Below are positions 44,522 through 53,445 of a stretch of 64,000 nt of DNA, piece after piece (within the stretch, counting starts at the first letter, position 1; each line of letters opens with the position of its first letter). The notes under the pieces were generated by a model. It saw only the letters and a program-made list of their open reading frames with translations. It had not been told where the DNA came from and did not search any database. Origin of the DNA: Sphingobacterium prati (GTDB taxonomy: Bacteria > Bacteroidota > Bacteroidia > Sphingobacteriales > Sphingobacteriaceae); NCBI RefSeq assembly GCF_013167215.1, contig NZ_JABJWY010000032.1, positions 244,249 through 308,248 on the forward strand. Direction: 5' to 3'. Both the position numbers and the translations under genes were made by a program.

Positions 44522-46924
44522 CTACTCATCCCGCAGGTTATCTACCGGATTTGTTCTTGCAACTTTCAACGATTGGAAACTAATGGAAATCAATATTAAG
44601 ATAAATATGCAAAATATCGGGATCAAAAACGACCACCATTGTATATTGACATGGTATGCAAAATTGGAAAGCCATTTGTCCATGAGTAAATAAGCTAAAG
44701 GAAGAGCAATGCTGATACCGATCAGAAATAGCCTGAAAAACGGTTTATTCAATTGGACAAAGAGCAGCTGTGCCGAGGCACCGAGTACTTTCCGAATACT
44801 CATTTCTTTTTTGCGTAATGCGGCCTGATAAGCGGCCATGCTGAACAGGCCCAATGCGGCAATAATAACCGATAGGCTGGCGAAACTATTGAAAGCGACC
44901 TGTAGTTCCTGTTGTTTGTGGTGCTGTAACGCATATTGCTGATCCATAAAGGAATAGTCCAAAGGTAGATCCTTGGCGGCTGTATTTTTTTCCCATTCTT
45001 CCTTGACCGTTTCAATTGCGCGATCAACCATTCCGGGTTTTGTTTTTACCATAAGTGTAGCTTGGATGCGCATATCACCACATTCATTTTTAAATGAATA
45101 AAGGGTGGGTTGAACGGCATTTTCAAAGCCATAGGCTTTACTATCTTTAACAAGAGCTACGATTTCGAAATTTGCGTCACAGCCACTGATTTTAGCGCCA
45201 ATGGGATTTGAAAGCCCCAAACTTTTAGCAGCAGATTCATTGATGACCGCATAGTTGGCAAGGGAGTCACGGAGCAACTGATCCATTGACAGATTGATAT
45301 TCCCCTGTAGATTAGGGATATTTAATGTTTTGAAATAGCCGAGATCGATACCGACATGAGCAAAGGAAATATTCTTTTGTGCATAGGAGAATTCCATTTT
45401 GGGCGGTTGTTCCCCTTCTCCCGGGATATTTGTTGCGGAAGCCACCGCCGCAATGCTCGGATCATTTTCTAATCGCCGTTTCAATTGGTAGAAAGAACCA
45501 TCAATTTTGTTGTCGTAATACATGCCCACTCCCTTGAAATTGACCACTTGTGCTGGTTCAAATCCTTTATCTGAATGCTGCATGTACTGAAGCTGTCCCC
45601 GAATCACCAGCATACCCGAAATAAACAGAATCGCCATGGTGATCTGAAAGGTCAATAGCACATTTCGGAATGTTCCTTTTTTTAGTACTGGGGATAAACC
45701 GCCTTTGAGCAGATTGACGGATTTGAATCCCGACAGCACGATGGCAGGGTATATTGCGGACAGGATTGTTGTTAATAATACGGCGACACAGAGCTGGATA
45801 ATGGTTTCAGAACTTAAAATATAGCTTCTGAGATCATCATTGAACCATCTTTGTAATATATTGCCGGTAAGCGCCAAGGTAATGAAACTCAATACTGCCG
45901 CAGCGCTGGTCAGTATAAATACTTCCAGTAATAATTTTCTTACAATCGCCCAACGCGAACTTCCCAATATTTTTTTGAGGGCAAGCTCTTTCAGGCGCTG
46001 ATCGGCTTGCGCCATAATCATATTGGCGAAATTGGCGGATGCAAGCAGGAGGATTAACATGGAAAGAATACCGATAACCCATGTCATGATATAGGCGGTG
46101 TTGCTTCCCGTTTTTGGTCGCAGGTGCAGGTTGGCCAACGGATCTAAGTAGATCTTGCCTTTGGCATAACCGGAAGAGCGTATCTTATCTTTTGGTGCGA
46201 TTTCCTCGTGATAAATTGTGTTGATCTGATCGGCCAACTTAGCAATATCTGTACCCGGTCTGACCTGAATAAAAGTCTGGTATAAAAAGGGATTATTTTC
46301 TGCAAAGAGATCCTGTGGTTCACGGATAAAAAGAAGGTCATAATCAATCATGGATAGACCTTGCTTTTTGATGGTGCCATAAATCGTCTCGCGCATACCC
46401 AGATCAAGGCTCATAGACGGAATGGAATGAGGGCTGTCAAATGTTAAATCCTCCTTTTTGAAAAGCAGTTCCGCAATAGGACTTTTGACCATGGTCGCAT
46501 CCTTTTGATCTTTGTTTTTGTAGAGTGGCCCAGTCGCATTTTCGATTTGAAAGATTCGTGCGGCTGAGGAATCAATCAGTGCAGCATTTTTAATAAGGAC
46601 TGTTTTTTCACCAAAAAGCGGATAACTGCCGTAATTGTAAACTATTTTTCTGCCGGCATAGACGATATCTGGTAAGTTCTCTTTTAGCAGCGGAGCCAGA
46701 AAAGGGGAGGTTTCGTCCGAAAAAGCACCTTCGGCTTCCAGACCAATCTGATAGATCTCCTTATAGTTTGGATTCCATTTATCAAAGCTTGTTTCCCGAT
46801 TGATGTATTGATAGGAAAGAATAAAACCGGTAAAACCAAGTGTCAGTCCGATAATGTTCAAGAACGTGAATCCCTTATTTTTTAAGAGTTTACGCCAAGC
46901 CAATTTAAAATCATTTTGTGCCAT
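44522..46924 (-). CDS. FtsX/MacB-like ABC transporter permease, copy 1
   Basis: An 800-residue permease with the double layout of the family: one N-terminal helix (about 18-38), a MacB-type periplasmic domain, three helices (about 275-420), then a second helix, periplasmic domain and three helices (about 680-790). Motifs are KLAWRKLLKNKGFTFLNIIG at the start, KILGSSRW in the first half and SIRKVLGASAQ in the second, and a C-terminal NPVDNLRDE. These proteins transmit ATP energy to periplasmic work rather than forming a simple channel. It has its own sigma-54-like promoter P1 (46981-46996) and a dyad at 47049-47085. Confidence 0.9.
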   Translation of the reverse strand: MAQNDFKLAWRKLLKNKGFTFLNIIGLTLGFTGFILSYQYINRETSFDKWNPNYKEIYQIGLEAEGAFSDETSPFLAPLLKENLPDIVYAGRKIVYNYGSYPLFGEKTVLIKNAALIDSSAARIFQIENATGPLYKNKDQKDATMVKSPIAELLFKKEDLTFDSPHSIPSMSLDLGMRETIYGTIKKQGLSMIDYDLLFIREPQDLFAENNPFLYQTFIQVRPGTDIAKLADQINTIYHEEIAPKDKIRSSGYAKGKIYLDPLANLHLRPKTGSNTAYIMTWVIGILSMLILLLASANFANMIMAQADQRLKELALKKILGSSRWAIVRKLLLEVFILTSAAAVLSFITLALTGNILQRWFNDDLRSYILSSETIIQLCVAVLLTTILSAIYPAIVLSGFKSVNLLKGGLSPVLKKGTFRNVLLTFQITMAILFISGMLVIRGQLQYMQHSDKGFEPAQVVNFKGVGMYYDNKIDGSFYQLKRRLENDPSIAAVASATNIPGEGEQPPKMEFSYAQKNISFAHVGIDLGYFKTLNIPNLQGNINLSMDQLLRDSLANYAVINESAAKSLGLSNPIGAKISGCDANFEIVALVKDSKAYGFENAVQPTLYSFKNECGDMRIQATLMVKTKPGMVDRAIETVKEEWEKNTAAKDLPLDYSFMDQQYALQHHKQQELQVAFNSFASLSVIIAALGLFSMAAYQAALRKKEMSIRKVLGASAQLLFVQLNKPFFRLFLIGISIALPLAYLLMDKWLSNFAYHVNIQWWSFLIPIFCIFILILISISFQSLKVARTNPVDNLRDE

Positions 46925-46980
46925 GCTGTTGGATTTTATGTTTCAGTCGTCCCCGCATCAGATCATCTGTTTTGAAAAAA

Positions 46981-46996
46981 TGCAATCCCCTTGCCA
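46981..46996 (-). promoter_or_regulatory. Sigma-54-like -24/-12 promoter P1
   Basis: On the minus strand TGGCAAGGGGATTGCA: GG and GC are separated by exactly 10 bases, as required for sigma-54. It is about 57 bases before the permease 1 start. It is the best of three such elements in the array. Confidence 0.65.
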
Positions 46997-47048
46997 GTGT
47001 TTTAACTATTTTATTGTGAGTTTGTTAGGTGATTGTTGCTCATTTTTG

Positions 47049-47085
47049 TTGTTCGATTTCGGACAGTTTACGTTCACAATCGAAC
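47049..47085 (-). promoter_or_regulatory. Upstream activator-like dyad of P1
   Basis: On the minus strand CTGTCCGAAATCGAACAA (47066-47049), preceded by a second half-dyad GTTCGATTGTGAAC (47085-47072) and a TAAA linker. It is 52 bases upstream of the -24 element. Confidence 0.6.
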
Positions 47086-47101
47086 ATTCATCTTGCCCTT
47101 G

Positions 47102-47165
47102 GCCATTGGTTCATTGCCCACCACGCAACAGGTAAGGCAATGACCAAGGCGTCAAACACCAATTT
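47102..47165 (-). pseudogene. 64-bp remnant copy of permease coding sequence
   Basis: 60 of 64 bases match 47331-47394, inside the neighbouring permease gene. Read on the minus strand it encodes KLVFDALVIALPVAWWAMNQ, against KLVFVALVIASPVAWWAMNQ in the gene. It has no start or stop context and lies in the gap between permeases 1 and 2. Confidence 0.75.
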
Positions 47166-47181
47166 CTAAGACCCACAGGCT

Positions 47182-49620
47182 TTATTCATCTCGCAAACTA
47201 TCGACCGGATTGGTTCGGATAGCTTTCCAGGTCTGATAACTAATCGTACCTAAGGCAATCAGGACTGCACTTATGCCGGCCAGAATAAAGTATATCCAGT
47301 TGATATCTATTCTGTAGTTGAAGTCTCTGAGCCATTGGTTCATTGCCCACCACGCAACAGGTGAAGCAATGACCAAGGCAACAAACACCAATTTTATAAA
47401 GTCTCCAGACAACAGTTTCAGTAATCTGATCGTACTCGCTCCAAGCACTTTCCGTACACCGATTTCTTTGGTCCGCTGTTGTGTTACATAGGTGGCCAGG
47501 CCAAAGAGCCCTAGTGCTGCCACAAAAATGGCGACGATTGCAAAACAGCTGAATATATTTTTCGTCCGTTCAACATCTTGATAGAGGGAGGCAAAGCCCT
47601 CATCCAAAAAGCTGTAATTGATTTTTTGATCAGGTGAGAATTTATTCCATACGGTGTTGATCCCGTTCAGGGTCTCCTGTAAGTTTTCGGGTTTAACTTT
47701 AATGGAGAGTAGGGACGGATAACTCCGTAATACCATACATAGGCCAGCAAATCCTTTACCTTTCAGGGACTCAAAAATAAAATTGTCCACGACACCAACG
47801 ACAGTCCAGGTATTGCCATTGGTTATCCTTGCTCCGATGGGATTTTTTAATCCCAGGTCATCCGCTAATTTCTGGTTGATGATGGCAGACGTGCTGTCGG
47901 TAGCCATTTTGGGATCGAAATTTCTACCTTTGATCAGTTGCAATCCGAAGGTAGCAAGATAATCCTGGTCAATCTCCCAAAACTGCCCCTGTGTCGCCAT
48001 ATCGACCTCTCGTTTACCTTCATTCCAAAAAGGATTACCATTTCTTTTGGCACCATCAATGGGGACAGGAAGGAAATCACCTAGGGAAACTGAGCTGACA
48101 TTTGGAATGGACTTTAATTCATTCTTAAGACTAGGGATCTGATTTCCCAGTGTACCAACGCCACGCAGGACGATTACCTGTTCCTTTTTGAAGCCCAGAT
48201 CCTTTTCCAGGATATAACGTATCTGTTGATTGGTCACCAGGGCGCTTACAATAAGGATGATGGACGTAGCGAACTGAAAAATGACAAGGCCATTTCTGAA
48301 TAATGAAGATTTGGCTCCGGTAGTCTTGTTTTTCAATGCAGCAATCGGCTTAAATCGGGACAGATACAAAGCTGGGTAGATTCCGGCCAGGCCGCCGATG
48401 AAAATTATCACCAGTAATAAAGATGGAGAAAAGTATAGGGATGTCCAGGGAATAGTCAGGGACTTATTAGCAAGATTGTTGAATATAGGCAACAAGACCC
48501 AACTCAGCAATAGTCCCACGAACAGAGATAATACACTATAACAAATCGCTTCGAGCAAGAATTGTCCGATCAATAATGACCTTGTCGAACCAATTGTTTT
48601 CCGGATACCAATTTCTTTGGCTCTTGTAGCGGCGTTGGCTGTTGATAGGTTGATAAAGTTAATACAGGCAATCAGAAGAATAAATAGCGCCACGGTGGCA
48701 AATGTCCAAACCATGCGGATATCACCTCGATTGAGTGTACTGACTTTATCGTCATCAATATCCATCGACTTTAAGTGGATGTCATGTGCATTTTGTAAAT
48801 TGATTTTTGCCTGTTCGAATAAAGGATTGAGCTTACGGCCCGATTTTTTGTATTCGGGCAGATAGTGTGCTTTATAGTTCCTTAAGATCTCCTTTTCTGT
48901 CTGATCGATATTGACATGCGGTTTTAATTTAACGTAGACCGTATAGTTGTTGCTGAGCCATTGATTCTGTTCGCCGGGATAAAAAGGTTCACCCGCAAGA
49001 GACATAAAGAAGCTATAACCGGCCAGCGTAGAATTTTTGGGGATGTCTTCGATCACACCGGTAATGGTATATATCCTAGACTTGTTATTGTTCAGATAGA
49101 TGCTTTGTCCGACAGGATTATTTTTAAAGTATTTTTCCGCTTTGCTTTTCGTAATAACCAATGTATTGGGCTTATCCAATGCATGGGCGAGTCTGCCTGA
49201 AACCATGGGTGTCGGAAACATGTCCAGAATAGATTGATCAATATAGACAAAACCGTCGTCATAAAAGCTTTGCGGATTATCGTTCAGGGAGAGCTGATTG
49301 CTTCCGGCGCCAAATAAGGGGTTTGGAAGTATTCGACCCGTTTGTTCTATGGAAGGAATTTCTGCTTTAAGGGTTGGTGCTACCGGAGCAGAAAGTGAAA
49401 CCCAACGTTCTATTTTACCTTCGATCGGAAGCTGCACGACAAGACGATAGGTTCGATCCATCTCGGGATAAAATTTGTTGTAATTCGTCTCATGTCTGAT
49501 GTATAGTACGATGAGTATACAGATTGCGATACCAAAAGCAAATCCCCCGATCTTTATAAAAGAATAGAGTTTATTTTTTGCCATGTTCCGCCAAGCGATT
49601 TTAAGACTATTTCCTATCAT
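47182..49620 (-). CDS. FtsX/MacB-like ABC transporter permease, copy 2
   Basis: An 812-residue permease with the same two-half layout. The halves carry EIGIRKTIGSTRS (about 340) and EIGVRKVLGAST (about 725), and the C-terminus is NPVDSLRDE. Hydrophobic segments lie near 20-40, 300-320, 345-370, 400-425, 440-465 and in the last 130 residues. It has its own promoter P2 and dyad. A 64-bp fragment of its C-terminal coding part is duplicated just past its 3' end. Confidence 0.9.
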   Translation of the reverse strand: MIGNSLKIAWRNMAKNKLYSFIKIGGFAFGIAICILIVLYIRHETNYNKFYPEMDRTYRLVVQLPIEGKIERWVSLSAPVAPTLKAEIPSIEQTGRILPNPLFGAGSNQLSLNDNPQSFYDDGFVYIDQSILDMFPTPMVSGRLAHALDKPNTLVITKSKAEKYFKNNPVGQSIYLNNNKSRIYTITGVIEDIPKNSTLAGYSFFMSLAGEPFYPGEQNQWLSNNYTVYVKLKPHVNIDQTEKEILRNYKAHYLPEYKKSGRKLNPLFEQAKINLQNAHDIHLKSMDIDDDKVSTLNRGDIRMVWTFATVALFILLIACINFINLSTANAATRAKEIGIRKTIGSTRSLLIGQFLLEAICYSVLSLFVGLLLSWVLLPIFNNLANKSLTIPWTSLYFSPSLLLVIIFIGGLAGIYPALYLSRFKPIAALKNKTTGAKSSLFRNGLVIFQFATSIILIVSALVTNQQIRYILEKDLGFKKEQVIVLRGVGTLGNQIPSLKNELKSIPNVSSVSLGDFLPVPIDGAKRNGNPFWNEGKREVDMATQGQFWEIDQDYLATFGLQLIKGRNFDPKMATDSTSAIINQKLADDLGLKNPIGARITNGNTWTVVGVVDNFIFESLKGKGFAGLCMVLRSYPSLLSIKVKPENLQETLNGINTVWNKFSPDQKINYSFLDEGFASLYQDVERTKNIFSCFAIVAIFVAALGLFGLATYVTQQRTKEIGVRKVLGASTIRLLKLLSGDFIKLVFVALVIASPVAWWAMNQWLRDFNYRIDINWIYFILAGISAVLIALGTISYQTWKAIRTNPVDSLRDE

Positions 49621-49683
49621 AACAATACATTTTTAAACGCTTAGCGATAAATAAAGACCAGCTAACCCGGCTATCAGACTAAA

Positions 49684-49699
49684 GACAATTGTATTGCCA
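49684..49699 (-). promoter_or_regulatory. Sigma-54-like -24/-12 promoter P2
   Basis: On the minus strand TGGCAATACAATTGTC; GG and GT are 10 bases apart, with a T in place of the usual C at -12. It is about 64 bases before the permease 2 start. Confidence 0.5.
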
Positions 49700-49752
49700 T
49701 TTTTTTAAGTTGTTGATTTGTAGATGTTTGTCTTTGTTTTTGGATTTTATAG

Positions 49753-49791
49753 CTGTACGATATCGAACAGTTTTACGTTCAATATCGCACA
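49753..49791 (-). promoter_or_regulatory. Upstream activator-like dyad of P2
   Basis: CTGTACGATATCGAACAG (49753-49770) with one mismatch between arms, plus an adjacent second dyad (49776-49791) after a short A/T linker. It is 53 bases upstream of the -24 element, on the minus strand. Confidence 0.6.
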
Positions 49792-49824
49792 GGTTATATT
49801 GTTGATGGTGAGAGGGAAAGAAAG

Positions 49825-50049
49825 TTATTCCTCAAGCTCTTTAAGCTGGAGATGTTGACATAGTTCGAGCATCATTTTTGCCGGATCGGTGTCGATGGCC
49901 AAAGCAATTAAATACATTTCGTCCAAACGTAGTTTGGCACTCTCGGTCATGGTTAATTCATTGATCCTTGCCTTACTTAAACCTGTTTTGCGTGCAATCT
50001 GGGATTTATTTACAGATTTCTTCGCTAAAAATTCGCCTAATTTTGTCAT
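49825..50049 (-). CDS. Small XRE-type helix-turn-helix protein
   Basis: A 74-residue protein consisting of one Cro/CI-type helix-turn-helix: LAKKSVNKSQIARKTGLSKARINELT, then LRLDEMYLIALAIDTDP, the usual helix 5. It is divergent from the 231-residue gene at 50177. It is embedded in the permease array but is too small to be a sigma-54 activator. Target and ligand unknown. Confidence 0.82.
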   Translation of the reverse strand: MTKLGEFLAKKSVNKSQIARKTGLSKARINELTMTESAKLRLDEMYLIALAIDTDPAKMMLELCQHLQLKELEE

Positions 50050-50176
50050 CCTTTTATTTTAATAATCTGTCCTTTTGTATAGATAAATATATATAATGTT
50101 ATTTTTATTTATACAAATGTTTTTGTTTTTGAAATATTTTCTATTATTTTGTATTGAAAATCTATATTAAATAAAG
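50050..50176. other. Divergent A/T-rich gap between two HTH-type genes
   Basis: 127 bases, more than 80 percent A/T, containing TTTTG and TATTATTTTG-like words but no clean promoter pair. One or both HTH proteins might bind here. Confidence 0.35.
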
Positions 50177-50872
50177 ATGCCAATTATAAAAAAAACAGCG
50201 AAAATTCAAAAAACAAAGGTATATAGAAGAAAATGCGAAAAGTTAGATATACTGATATATTATCGTATGCTACTACAGCGTATTTCGCGGCATCTGTCAC
50301 CCGAAGAGGTTTCTTTTTTAATGGGCAAACCATTGGATTTTATGAGCAAAATCGAGACGTTTAAACTCAAACGAATTTTTGCATATGATTTATTTTCCAT
50401 GTATCGTGTTTTAGAGGTAAATAATATGGATTCCATGATGCCTTCTGGAGTGGAATTATCATCACAAAAAAACATATATGAATTGCATGTGACTGCATTG
50501 GCTGACCGGGTTATTTATGAGCTTTATAGAGTTGATGTTGAGCAGGACCAAAAAAATACCGAATTTAAGTTAATCGATATCCGTCATGATATTGATCATT
50601 ATAAAGTTTCAACAGCGGATGAGGTTGAAAAGATAAGGGACTTTTTGAATGAGAAAATTGATGCAGAATTTTTTAATGAGGAAAGACAGCCGTATGAGAT
50701 CCACAACTTGTGTTGTGTGGAACTAAAACAATACATACAACCTAAAAATCTGATCAAGGTGCTCGATGATTTGCTCAGTCTGTCTGATGGACGCAAAATT
50801 GTTCGGAAAGAATCTCCATATGGGTATGTCTATGTTTTAGCTGCTCATGCAAAATCGACTGAAAAGAAATAA
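50177..50872 (+). CDS. Protein with a degenerate XRE-like helix-turn-helix, function unknown
   Basis: A 231-residue cytoplasmic protein. Residues about 35-85 (RISRHLSPEEVSFLMGKPLDFMSKIETFKLKRI) have the pattern of an XRE helix-turn-helix with altered recognition residues; a basic N-terminus (IIKKTAKIQKTKVYRRK) precedes it. The rest is charged, with no recognised domain. It is the only plus-strand gene in the 43.7-64 kb array and is divergent from the small XRE gene. It is possibly a local regulator of the array, but this is only positional evidence. Confidence 0.6.
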   Translation: MPIIKKTAKIQKTKVYRRKCEKLDILIYYRMLLQRISRHLSPEEVSFLMGKPLDFMSKIETFKLKRIFAYDLFSMYRVLEVNNMDSMMPSGVELSSQKNIYELHVTALADRVIYELYRVDVEQDQKNTEFKLIDIRHDIDHYKVSTADEVEKIRDFLNEKIDAEFFNEERQPYEIHNLCCVELKQYIQPKNLIKVLDDLLSLSDGRKIVRKESPYGYVYVLAAHAKSTEKK

Positions 50873-50873
50873 G

Positions 50874-50910
50874 CAATTTTTAGCTGTTCACTGCGAACAG
50901 CTAAAAATTG
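50874..50910 (+). terminator. Stem-loop after the HTH-type gene
   Basis: A 16-bp perfect stem (50874-50889 pairing with 50895-50910) with a 5-base loop. The 3' T run is weak, so it is terminator-like rather than certain. Confidence 0.6.
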
Positions 50911-50922
50911 TTTCAAAGATCC

Positions 50923-51014
50923 TAAGCCGTAGGTACACCAATTATAAACTTTCATTCCCAATCGGTCAATAATAAATGCACTTTTTGCGAGCGTAAGATA
51001 ACACCTACGGCTTA
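50923..51014. repeat. 12-bp inverted repeat enclosing 68 bases
   Basis: TAAGCCGTAGGT (50923-50934) and its exact complement ACCTACGGCTTA (51003-51014) flank a 68-base segment between convergent genes. It could be a long terminator or a small element; no coding potential is seen inside. Confidence 0.55.
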
Positions 51015-51021
51015 TTTTTTC

Positions 51022-53418
51022 TTATTCATCCCGTAAACTATTGACGGGATTGATACGGGCTGTCTGGAAGATTCGGACAGCGATAATCGCTAAGGTCATC
51101 AAACCGATAAACATTCCGGTGAAAGCAAATAGCGCGATCGGAACATCAATATGATAGTAGAAGTTTTCCAGCCATTTGTGTGTAAACCACCATGCTATCG
51201 GGAAAGCGATTAGAATAGCGATCAGCAGAAGTATGATAAAGGATCTAGAAATCATATAAGTGATCGTATTTACCGAAGCACCGAGCACTTTACGGATACC
51301 GATTTCTTTTACCCGTCGTTCTAGCGTATAGATGGCAATAGCTACAATCCCTAAGATAGCAATCAGCATACTGGAACCCGTAAAAAGTGCCAATTGCTGG
51401 TACTGTTTTTTCTCTTTGTTATATTGATGCTGTACCTGATCTTCCTGCCAGTTGATCTGTGCGATCCGGTTAGGGAAAAATTTGTTCCAGGTACTGTTTA
51501 TCAAGGCTAAAGCTTCCTTTTTCTTACCTTCTTCTACGCGGATAAGCATACAGCCGCCTTCCCATTCCTTTTGTGCCTTAATCGCAAAAGGGCCGATCGG
51601 AAACTTTAAACTTGCTCCGTTAAATTCTTTAAATACCCCCACCGGTGTATTTTTTAGAGGCTCGTTGCTCCTATTGAGTTTTAAAGATAGCCGCTGGGCA
51701 GTCCCTTCGGAAATGAGCATGTTTGTAAATACTGGCTGTCCGTTGCTTACCGAATCTGTAAATGGCCTGTCCAGTGCATAGTCCGCACTCAAAGGCCGGC
51801 CCTCAAGAAGCTTTATGCCCATTGTTTTGATGTAGTCATAATCTGCATAGACAAATACAATAGGTAGTTCTTTGTTCGGATTATCGGGGTCTTTTACTGT
51901 TTTAAAATCTGCGCCCCCACTAAAGGGAGTCCAGCTTGTGAGACTAACCGATGTGATGGATGAATTTTTTAATAGTTCTTGCTTGAAAGTCTGATCCTTT
52001 CCTTCCCAGGAGGTATAGTTGATGGCTAAAAGATTTTTAGGTTCGTAGCCAAGATCTTTGCTGTACAGATAATGCAATTGCGCCCGCATGGACATCATAC
52101 AGATCGCTACGACGATGGCAATGGCAAACTGGATAACAACCAGTACTTTGGTAAATGCCATATTGAGCGGAAGTCTGAAGAAAGAAAGTTGCTTCCGAAG
52201 TTCCAGGGATGGCTGTGTTTTTGATAGTGACAAGGCTGTAGGTAAACTGCAAAGCCAGCCCAGAACGATCCAAGTGGTTAGTAGTCCAACAAACATGAAT
52301 AAGGAATGCTGGTAGCTCATGGTCAATGGATGTTCCAAATAGTGTTCAAATGCAGGACTGATAAGCACATAACCAAAAAATGCAATCAGAAAAGAGCAGG
52401 CAAAGAGTATGGTACTCTCCAGGCCCATTTGCATGATCAGATTTTTTCGGCTTGCTCCCAATACTTTACGGATACCTATCTGCTGTGTGCGTTTTAAAGC
52501 GTGGGCAAAGCTCAGGTTGATGTAATTGATACTGACCAATACAAGGATCAAGATCGCTATTCCTGCCAGCAGATAAATATCTTGCATGGGGTTCTCCCAT
52601 CCTGTAATACTTTGTAAGTGTATATTTTTGATGGGTTCAATGAAAAGATTGTGTTCTTTCGCCCAATCATCCAGTTTCTGCGCATTATACCACTTGTTTA
52701 TTTTAGTTAAAAAGCTGTTGACATCAGTTGTGCTTCTGAGCAATAGAATTTGGTTTTGTAGCGAACCGCTTTTTTCGGGATTGAATTCATTCACCTTAGG
52801 CATCAGCACGAGAGCTTCTGCCTGAAAGGAAGAATTATGGGGCATATCCTCAATAATGGCATTGACATAATAAGCTTCGGGTTCCCCTTCTTGTGGTTTA
52901 TTGTAGAATGTGCTGCCGAGCACATCTTTACCGCCAAAGTATTTTTGTACTGCGGAGGCTGTCAATGTAATGTTTTTTGCGCCAGCAATGACCTGTTTCG
53001 GATTGCCTGCGATGATTTTTGTGTCAAAAAGATTGAAAAAACCGCTGTCGATTTCCAGCGTTTTGATTTCGGTAAACTGCTTTGAGCGCTTGCTTATTGT
53101 TAATTTTGGTGAAAATGAATTGATTGAAGTATAACCAAGTACTTCCGGAAAATTAGCTTTTAATGTTGCAGAGATACCTTCAGGAGCTCCTGAAATATTG
53201 TTTGTGACACCTTCCTTTGTTTCTTTGGGCACTATTCGCATTCGGTAGAGCTCATTGGAGTTGCTCCATTGTCTGTCGAAGGAAAGCTCATCAACGACAA
53301 GTGAACTGATTAACATAAATACCAGCAACGCAATGGTTAAACCAACAAGGTTTGATAGCGAATAGATACGATTGTGCATCAATGTTCGCCAGGCGGTTTT
53401 AAGATGGTTCTTTATCAT
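51022..53418 (-). CDS. FtsX/MacB-like ABC transporter permease, copy 3
   Basis: A 798-residue permease: QIGIRKVLGASRK in the first half, EIGIRKVLGASVN in the second, C-terminus NPVNSLRDE. The two-half layout and helices are as in the other copies. It starts 27 bases after the stop of copy 4 and has no promoter of its own, so it is expressed with copy 4 from P3. Sequence outside the motifs differs strongly from its neighbours, so the array is not made of very recent copies. Confidence 0.9.
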   Translation of the reverse strand: MIKNHLKTAWRTLMHNRIYSLSNLVGLTIALLVFMLISSLVVDELSFDRQWSNSNELYRMRIVPKETKEGVTNNISGAPEGISATLKANFPEVLGYTSINSFSPKLTISKRSKQFTEIKTLEIDSGFFNLFDTKIIAGNPKQVIAGAKNITLTASAVQKYFGGKDVLGSTFYNKPQEGEPEAYYVNAIIEDMPHNSSFQAEALVLMPKVNEFNPEKSGSLQNQILLLRSTTDVNSFLTKINKWYNAQKLDDWAKEHNLFIEPIKNIHLQSITGWENPMQDIYLLAGIAILILVLVSINYINLSFAHALKRTQQIGIRKVLGASRKNLIMQMGLESTILFACSFLIAFFGYVLISPAFEHYLEHPLTMSYQHSLFMFVGLLTTWIVLGWLCSLPTALSLSKTQPSLELRKQLSFFRLPLNMAFTKVLVVIQFAIAIVVAICMMSMRAQLHYLYSKDLGYEPKNLLAINYTSWEGKDQTFKQELLKNSSITSVSLTSWTPFSGGADFKTVKDPDNPNKELPIVFVYADYDYIKTMGIKLLEGRPLSADYALDRPFTDSVSNGQPVFTNMLISEGTAQRLSLKLNRSNEPLKNTPVGVFKEFNGASLKFPIGPFAIKAQKEWEGGCMLIRVEEGKKKEALALINSTWNKFFPNRIAQINWQEDQVQHQYNKEKKQYQQLALFTGSSMLIAILGIVAIAIYTLERRVKEIGIRKVLGASVNTITYMISRSFIILLLIAILIAFPIAWWFTHKWLENFYYHIDVPIALFAFTGMFIGLMTLAIIAVRIFQTARINPVNSLRDE

Positions 53419-53445
53419 ACTGTTTTTATGGATTGGTTTCTTGCA

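Noticed and set aside
46925..47181. Insertion sequence remnant in the gap between permeases 1 and 2
   Set aside because: The repeat there is a copy of permease coding sequence, with no transposase or terminal inverted repeat.
49621..49680. Possible CRISPR or satellite repeats between permeases 2 and the HTH gene
   Set aside because: No repeated unit of constant length was found; the only repeats here are the promoter and activator dyads.
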